From positions 1 to 11,356 of the forward strand of contig JALLPB010000652.1 in the NCBI GenBank assembly GCA_036939975.1: a DNA stretch of 11,356 nucleotides, in the 5' to 3' direction. Below, piece after piece: positions 6,769 through 11,356 of this stretch. Source of the stretch: Cyclostephanos tholiformis. Lineage: Eukaryota > Bacillariophyta > Thalassiosirophyceae > Thalassiosirales > Thalassiosiraceae. Position 1 is the first letter of the stretch, and each line of letters starts with the position of its first letter. The notes under the pieces are model-generated. The model did not search any database. It was given only the letters and a program-made list of their open reading frames with translations, and was not told where the DNA came from. Made by a program: the position numbers and the translations under genes.

Positions 6769-9683
6769 ATGTCCGCCGCCGTCGCATCCGCCGACGACGA
6801 CGACGAGGACGCGTCGTCGTCGTCGTCGTCGGACCGACGACGACGGCAACGACGACAGGAGCTGACGTTGCTGATATGCACCGCGAACGTCGGCAACGCC
6901 GAACCCACCGTCGAATCCTTCTCGGGGTGGATCCCGAACGACGGTTCGATGCACGATGCGCTGTCATCGTCGGATGGGGGGGGGCATACCATCATCGTTC
7001 GTGGGAGGTACGACGAGGACGATGGCGCCCGGGGGGGGGGATCATCGGAGATGGAGGATGTCCCCTCGCGACTGCGTGTGGAGGCGATCGAAGGAGAGCT
7101 CGATGGGGAAGGGGGGGAGGAGGCGGAAGGCGGGGGAGAGGAGGACGATGATGGGGGGGGAAGAACGAGGAGGAGGAGGAGGAGGTTCGACATAATCGTG
7201 ATCGGAATGCAGGAGGCCGCCTTCCTTGCTAGGGAGGATAATACGACGGAGACCGAGGGGGGTTACGCTGGTGGAGACGGATCGGGGGGGAGGAATGGCG
7301 ATGCGCGACGACTGCAGTCGCAGTCGGATGACGATCCATCATCGTCATCATCATCGAACATCCTCTCGTCGACCCCCTCCAAACTCATCGATGCCATATC
7401 GACGCCGATCATTTCATCGGTCGAAATGATGAGCAACGGCGTCGAGATGATCGGGAGGGAGGGTAATAGGAGGAGGAAGGGCGCGGTGAGGATGACGAAC
7501 AGGGGGGCGTTGATATTGAGATCGCTCGGACTGACATCACGGTCGACCGTGTACAGGAGGTGAATTGTCATGACCCTCATTTCTTTTTTCGTTTTCGTTT
7601 TCGTCTTCGTCTTCGTCTTTGGGGGTCAAATTTCAGTGCATATCTTTCCTTCTTCCTTTGTTCATATCACCACCTCATCTGATTTCATTCATCGTTCTTG
7701 TTTTTTTTTTTTTTTTGCGTTCACTTGTAATTTTTTTCTCTCTCCTCTCAAGTCCTGTGCTTCGTAGTCCTTCCACTCGGTTGGGAAAGCTGGGTGGTAG
7801 TAGCGATGCCGTCGGCGGCGGCACGTCGAGTAGGTACGACACACGAGTGCTCCATAACCTCATAGAGAATCGATGTCCTTCGTACGGTATAGTGACGTCC
7901 AATCTAAGGGGGCAGATGCGATTATTCGTCCTTGCTTTGAAGAGCTTGATTGGAGAGATTTCGGACGTTTACGTGAACGCGGAGAACAACGGCATCGGGA
8001 AAGTTTTCGCTAATAAGGTAAGAGTATGCCCATTTCATTAATTTACCGTGTGGCGATGCCTTTGGGTTCGAGAGTGATACAATGTTCCCACACCTGTCAA
8101 CTACACTCCGTTCAATAGGGCGGTATAATAACAACCTTCGATATTAGGGACACCCGTCTTTCTTTTCTGACCGCTCATCTCGCAGCTCATGAGGGCGAGA
8201 CTTACTACCGGAATAGGAACAAAGGTATCGCCCGAATCTTGGATGGCGCCAAGACGGACCCCAATTACAGCCTGCAGGATGCCTCCATCATTTCACACCA
8301 CATGTTCGTCTTCGGGGATCTTAATTATCGCACCAATTTTGGCGACGTTTCGTCGGTTGTTAAGGTCAGTGGCGACGGTAACACCCCCCCCAACGATGGC
8401 GTCGAAGGCATTATTTTTGCGGCTGATGATTCCCACTTCAATAGGGCGAAAGATCTCATCGATGCCGAGGACTGGGAGGCATTGAATGACAGCGATGAAC
8501 TGTCAAAGGCTCTCATGAAGAAAGAGTGCCTCGTTGGGTTCACCACCCTCCCGTGCAATTTCCCTCCTACGTTCAAGGTGGCAAGGGGCGAGGGCTACCA
8601 GTACAACGAAAAAAGAACACCAAGGTTAGAACTTATAGGGTGCCGGCTTGTGTCTGTTCTTTTGGGGAGGATTTCATTAACCCGTTATCTTTGTTCTTGG
8701 ATGCTTCCACGCGAACTCAGTTACACCGATAGAATATTGTGGAAATCGGCAGATGGATTGGCCAGGAATGTGATCCCACTCCTTTACGAACCATGTAGCG
8801 ATTTCATAACATCTGATCACAAGCCGATCCGCGGGGGATACATGGTCAAAACAAACGGAGGGTAAGAGGCTGTCACATTTCATTTTTTTTTGGCAGGATG
8901 GGTATAGTCATGACACATCTCGCATCTGAACCGGTTGAATACTATTGCACACGACAGCCCGGCTGGTCAGAAAAACATGGTTACGACCGAATCTGCAAAA
9001 CTCAACGAGCGGAAATTGAACCTGTTCGTGTCGGATATTGAATGTTCTAATTTACCCATTATGGACTCTGCAGTGATGGGAGGGGTAAGTGACGGTAACG
9101 ATTCTCGTTTGACTTGAAAAGGGTTGCACCTAACTGGTTTACCATGCATTTATCCTCCATTCCAAAGCTTTCCGACCCCTACGTCCTGTTTTTGTCATAT
9201 CCGAAATCCTTGCTGTGGAAAAATGGTTGGATATCAACCGAGGTCATAAAGCGAAATTTGAACCCCGTCTGGAAGGACACGATTCATTTGGAAGTTGACG
9301 GGGACGCAAGGAATTTACTCGCCGGCTCGATGCTGTTCATGACAGTTATGGATGATGATTTCAACGGCGCCGATACAATTGGAACTGTGGCCCTGAACTT
9401 GAAAGATTTGTGCTGCAACCTGAACGTGGATGATAGTAGCAATTTGCGTTCTAGTGGGCGTGGATCGCTTACAATGAAGCTCATCCGAAGGAGTTCGAAC
9501 TCGCCCTGGCCCGTTCAGGAAACGAAACTTTCAAGACCCATCCTCCGTAATGGCCAAGAGTTTGGGGTGTTAAAGTGCACCGTTTCAACGGCGTTTTTGA
9601 CAGCTAAGGAGACCAAAGCTTTCCTACGTGTGCACCGGAAGCAGCGTCCAAGAATGAACCAAAAAGTGGTCCATAGTCTGTGA
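6769..9683 (+). CDS. Inositol polyphosphate 5-phosphatase with C-terminal C2 domain, six exons
   Basis: Model exons are 6769-7559, 7753-8017, 8119-8624, 8721-8861, 8958-9084 and 9168-9683 (781 aa). The first in-frame ATG is 6769. Family motifs occur in order: TANVGN (Asn40), DIIVIGMQEAAF (Glu149, Mg2+ site), RGQMRLF, FANKGGI, FLTAHLAAHEGE (His372), YYRNRNKGIARIL, GDLNYR (Asp419, Asn421), PPTFK, PSYTDRILWKS (521-531) and TSDHKPI (Asp553, His554). All usual catalytic motifs of the Mg-dependent 5-phosphatase fold are therefore present, so an active enzyme removing the 5-phosphate from phosphoinositides or soluble inositol phosphates is expected. Residues about 586-690 form a C2 domain (LNLFVSDIECSNLP, LSDPYVLF, NLNPVWKD, MDDDFNGADTIG). 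Acidic loop residues Asp604, Asp613 and the DDD near 670 suggest calcium-dependent membrane binding. A low-complexity insertion of about 100 residues follows the QE motif. No membrane segment or signal peptide was seen. The C-terminus could differ if a further intron exists near 9683. Confidence 0.87.
6793..6830 (+). repeat. GAC/GTC inverted repeat just after the phosphatase start codon
   Basis: An 18-base GAC-rich arm (6793-6810) is followed after GC by an 18-base GTC arm (6813-6830). The arms are reverse complements with one mismatch. The stretch encodes DDDDED then ASSSSSS and could form a stable hairpin in the mRNA 24 bases after the ATG. Confidence 0.75.
7560..7752 (+). other. Intron 1 of the phosphatase gene (193 bp)
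   Basis: The donor AGGAG|GTGAAT and acceptor CTCAAG|TCCTG keep phase (AG/T). The upstream frame hits TGA right at the donor. The intron is very T-rich, with TTCGTC/TTCGTTT units (about 7583-7620) and a T16 run (7701-7716), and is about twice as long as its neighbours. Other acceptors downstream are possible because this part of the protein is not conserved. Confidence 0.65.
8018..8118 (+). other. Intron 2 of the phosphatase gene (101 bp)
   Basis: The donor is AATAAG|GTAAGAG and the acceptor CAATAG|GGCGG. Joining gives FANKGGIITTFDIRDTRLSF, the conserved NKGG segment of 5-phosphatases, in one frame. Confidence 0.92.
8625..8720 (+). other. Intron 3 of the phosphatase gene (96 bp, stopless, in frame)
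   Basis: The donor is CCAAG|GTTAGAA and the acceptor ACTCAG|TTACA. Splicing makes KRTPSYTDRILWKSA, the conserved P-x-Y/W-x-DRILW motif. The intron is exactly 32 codons without a stop, so an unspliced RNA would insert 32 residues in the catalytic motif. Confidence 0.92.
8862..8957 (+). other. Intron 4 of the phosphatase gene (96 bp)
   Basis: The donor is GGAGG|GTAAGAG. The acceptor CGACAG|CCCGG at 8957 keeps the phase needed by the downstream C2 frame. The nearer, pyrimidine-preceded TGGCAG at 8896 would give a 35-bp intron and the wrong frame. Confidence 0.7.
9085..9167 (+). other. Intron 5 of the phosphatase gene (83 bp)
   Basis: The donor is GAGGG|GTAAGTG and the acceptor CCAAAG|CTTTC, phase 0. 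Splicing yields IMDSAVMGGLSDPYVLF, the first calcium-binding loop of the C2 domain. The intron therefore splits that loop. Confidence 0.85.
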
Positions 9684-9890
9684 AATATTGAAGAAATGAT
9701 ACTATCTGGGAGGTGACTCTCCGTGGATCTTAGTAGTGTCCTAATTTAATGTTTCGTAATAGCACACTGATAGTAATATCACATTACCCCACCACTACCT
9801 ACATTGCGCATCAAATGTCGCACACAGAAAACAAATAACATTTTTGTGGAACGCTGCGACCTCTCTTCCTGGCCAATATCGACTCCCAGT
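9684..9890. other. Convergent intergenic region
   Basis: These 207 bp lie between the stop codons of the phosphatase (plus) and F-box (minus) genes and must hold both 3' ends. The first part is AT-rich. The open minus-strand frame near 9790-9890 could belong to an alternative C-terminus of the F-box protein. Confidence 0.5.
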
Positions 9891-10524
9891 TCAATTTTCA
9901 AAGTAGGGCCCGAAGGCCGAGGCCGAGATTACATTATGACTGGAAAGTCTCCACCCGCGCCGCTCGTTCCCGAGGGAAAGGGTCTCTCTCAACTTCAAAT
10001 GCGACATGACGTACAGAATCCTGGTCGGATCGGGCGGAGGTGTGAGCTCGAATGGCGCCACTCCGAAGACTTGAAGGGTTTTAGCAAAATTGTCATCGAA
10101 TATATATATAATATATAAAGTCTACAATTTGAGATCAAAATCGTACAAAATAATGATGTCCCCAAAATGTATACGCGCACTCACCCTCCTTGCAGAGTTC
10201 CGTCCATAGCTCATCGGCATTCGCCATTATGCGCCACGAGCGACAAACCCCGGATGCACGCGAGAGCGTAATCGCGTCGCAGAATGAAAGTATGCGGGGC
10301 ACGACATCCCCTATCAAGGAGGGACTGTTGTTAATGTACGTCGTCGATGATAATTTGTACATTTCCACGTAGGCGGCTGGACAATTAGTGCTCGGGGGTA
10401 AGGCCAATGGGAAATAATTTCGTGACATGGCGCGGGGCACATTCGCCGGCCTTCTCCGGACTAGGGTAAGTCCGTCATCGTGACGACCATCATCCTCGGT
10501 GTAGCAGTGAGCTAATTTCGCCAT
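9891..10524 (-). CDS. Small F-box protein, two exons
   Basis: Model exons are 10524-10185 and 10069-9891 (172 aa). The start AACATGG has a good context. Residues about 69-113 match an F-box: LIGDVVPRILSFCDAITL followed by SRASGVCRSWRIMANADELW. F-box domains bind Skp1 and recruit substrates to SCF ubiquitin ligases, so a role as substrate adaptor is likely by family. The 65-odd N-terminal residues are polar and unrecognised. Exon 2 adds a tail starting VFGVAPFELTPPPDP and including RILYVMSHLKLRETL, with no repeat domain (no LRR, Kelch or WD40) such as larger F-box proteins use to hold substrates. The F-box call is firm. The exon 2 junction and the stop at 9891 are less sure: a GTAATC donor in the tail could lead to another frame. 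The gene converges on the phosphatase gene, 207 bp away. Confidence 0.72.
10070..10184 (-). other. Intron of the F-box gene (115 bp)
   Basis: The donor is GGAGG|GTGAGTG and the acceptor CTTCAAG|TCTTC, phase 1 (G/TC). It contains an AT dinucleotide run near 10100-10118. Reading past the donor gives 17 unrelated residues and a stop. The donor is strong; the acceptor was chosen to enter the only long open frame downstream. Confidence 0.65.
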
Positions 10525-11040
10525 GTTTTCGTGGCGTTCAACACCCGTTCAGCAAGAATTTAAACACACAGAACAACCTCCCACCCCACGGGTTTGTGGT
10601 AACGTCCGATGATTCCTCGAATATAAAAAAGACAATCTATTGCTCTCTTCCCCTCGAAGAATACTCTATGTTTGTTCGTCACACCTTTCACATATTCTTC
10701 TTCTGAAACTTCTCTCCTCTCATCCATGAACTTTCCTCTCTCGAGTATGTACTCTACATACGGTAAATACCATAAAAACAAAGTCGTTGGCATTTTCTCC
10801 TAATAATATTATTACCATATATTATTATTATGTGTATCCTCTCTTTTTTAACTCAAAGAGAACAGATTTTTTTTTTCAGCGCGGCCGGCCCCGCTTGAGC
10901 GATCTTAATATACGACTCGACTGGTGACTAATAACTCATTACTCACACAGGATTGAATTTTGGCTGGCGAAGGCGATGTCGTTCGGGATCGACATTATGC
11001 CACCATAAAAATATAACATCATTACAGTATTCCCCTCCCC
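10525..11040. promoter_or_regulatory. AT-rich upstream region of the F-box gene
   Basis: This noncoding-looking stretch lies upstream of the F-box start. It includes a purine-rich segment on the minus strand (about 10620-10790) likely to be 5' UTR or promoter, a 7-bp stem with 3-base loop (10745-10761), and a perfect 14-bp AT palindrome (10801-10814). The GC-rich word GCGGCCGGCC stands out at about 10881-10890. Confidence 0.45.
10801..10814. repeat. Perfect AT palindrome
   Basis: TAATAATATTATTA is its own reverse complement. It lies about 280 bp upstream of the F-box start codon. AT-rich sequence yields such words easily, so function is not implied. Confidence 0.6.
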
Positions 11041-11356
11041 CCCCCCCCACCCCCCCGGCCGGTCATTGGGATCTCCATTTCCCTACGCACTATCGGCCGT
11101 GCGGGGCATCATCGCCGTGCGGTTTTTCGAATGTGGATATGTCATCCGGCGTCATCGCGAACATCCCCCCCCCCTCCCTCGCCGCGTCATCCTTCGCCCA
11201 TCGTGCTCCCCTCCACTCCCGCGATCCGGGCCCGCGATGGCGGCGCGGACGACGAAGTCCGAGGCATCATCGCGCGATAGTCACCCCCTCCCCAAACTGC
11301 CACCACCTCCCCCTCCTCCCCCCCCCCCGACCTCCCATCATTACGGATGACATCGT
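11041..11356. other. GC-rich low-complexity edge, possible end of another gene
   Basis: Composition changes sharply to GC-rich with long C runs on the plus strand, as in the coding exons of this window, so part of another gene is likely. Plus-strand option: ATG at 11237 opens MAARTTKSEASS, then a proline run, then a TGA at about 11348. One base of change in the C11 run near 11319-11329 would keep it open to the edge. Minus-strand option: a frame entering from the right edge is open for 55 codons (11354-11187) and contains EVVAVWGGGDYRAMM. I cannot choose between them from sequence alone. Confidence 0.3.

Noticed and set aside
6717..7193. 158-codon minus-strand ORF opposite phosphatase exon 1
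   Set aside because: Its Ser/Pro/Asp runs mirror the repeats of the real exon, which contains the TANVGN and QE motifs.
8897..8957. Coding use of the stretch after the T-run and TGGCAG
   Set aside because: It puts the following exon in the wrong frame for the C2 domain and implies a 35-bp intron.
9804..10118. 104-codon plus-strand ORF
   Set aside because: It lies antisense to exon 2 and the intron of the F-box gene and shows no domain.
10560..10793. 77-codon minus-strand ORF upstream of the F-box gene
   Set aside because: It is AT-rich, has no family-like content, and ends before the F-box ATG with no splice pair joining them. More likely promoter or 5' UTR.

Overview
The window looks like nuclear DNA of a stramenopile, most likely a centric diatom. 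The genes are broken by short GT-AG introns (about 83-115 bp, one of 193 bp), spacing is tight, and the coding sequence is full of in-frame GAC/TCG/CGA codon runs giving Asp, Ser, Arg and Gly tracts. The organism call is inference from gene structure and protein families, with no marker gene present. No rRNA, tRNA, CRISPR array or intact mobile element was seen.

Layout: 1-2015 is AT-richer and has no intact gene, only a coding-like but stop-broken stretch (about 422-1664) and a short telomere-like TTAGGG motif. 2016-6530 (minus, four exons) encodes a 1411-residue NRPS-like protein: an AASDH/ACSF4-type adenylation domain, a phosphopantetheine carrier domain and C-terminal ankyrin repeats. A 238-bp gap separates its ATG from that of a divergent gene. 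6769-9683 (plus, six exons) encodes a 781-residue inositol polyphosphate 5-phosphatase with a C-terminal C2 domain. 9891-10524 (minus, two exons) encodes a small F-box protein convergent with the phosphatase gene. 10525-11040 is AT-rich upstream sequence with small palindromes. 11040-11356 is a GC-rich low-complexity edge whose coding strand I cannot decide.

The exon models were built by hand. GT-AG sites were chosen so that reading phase is kept and family motifs become continuous. The joined lengths are exact multiples of three in all three genes (4236, 2346 and 519 nt with stops). Two introns, one in each large gene, are stopless multiples of three and interrupt core functional motifs, so naive ORF calling would translate through them.

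The divergent pair may share a promoter. One gene probably activates and tethers an amino or other carboxylic acid; the other removes the 5-phosphate of phosphoinositides at membranes. No common pathway is evident. The most unusual item is the adenylation-carrier-ankyrin architecture, with very large acidic insertions inside a catalytically complete adenylation domain.
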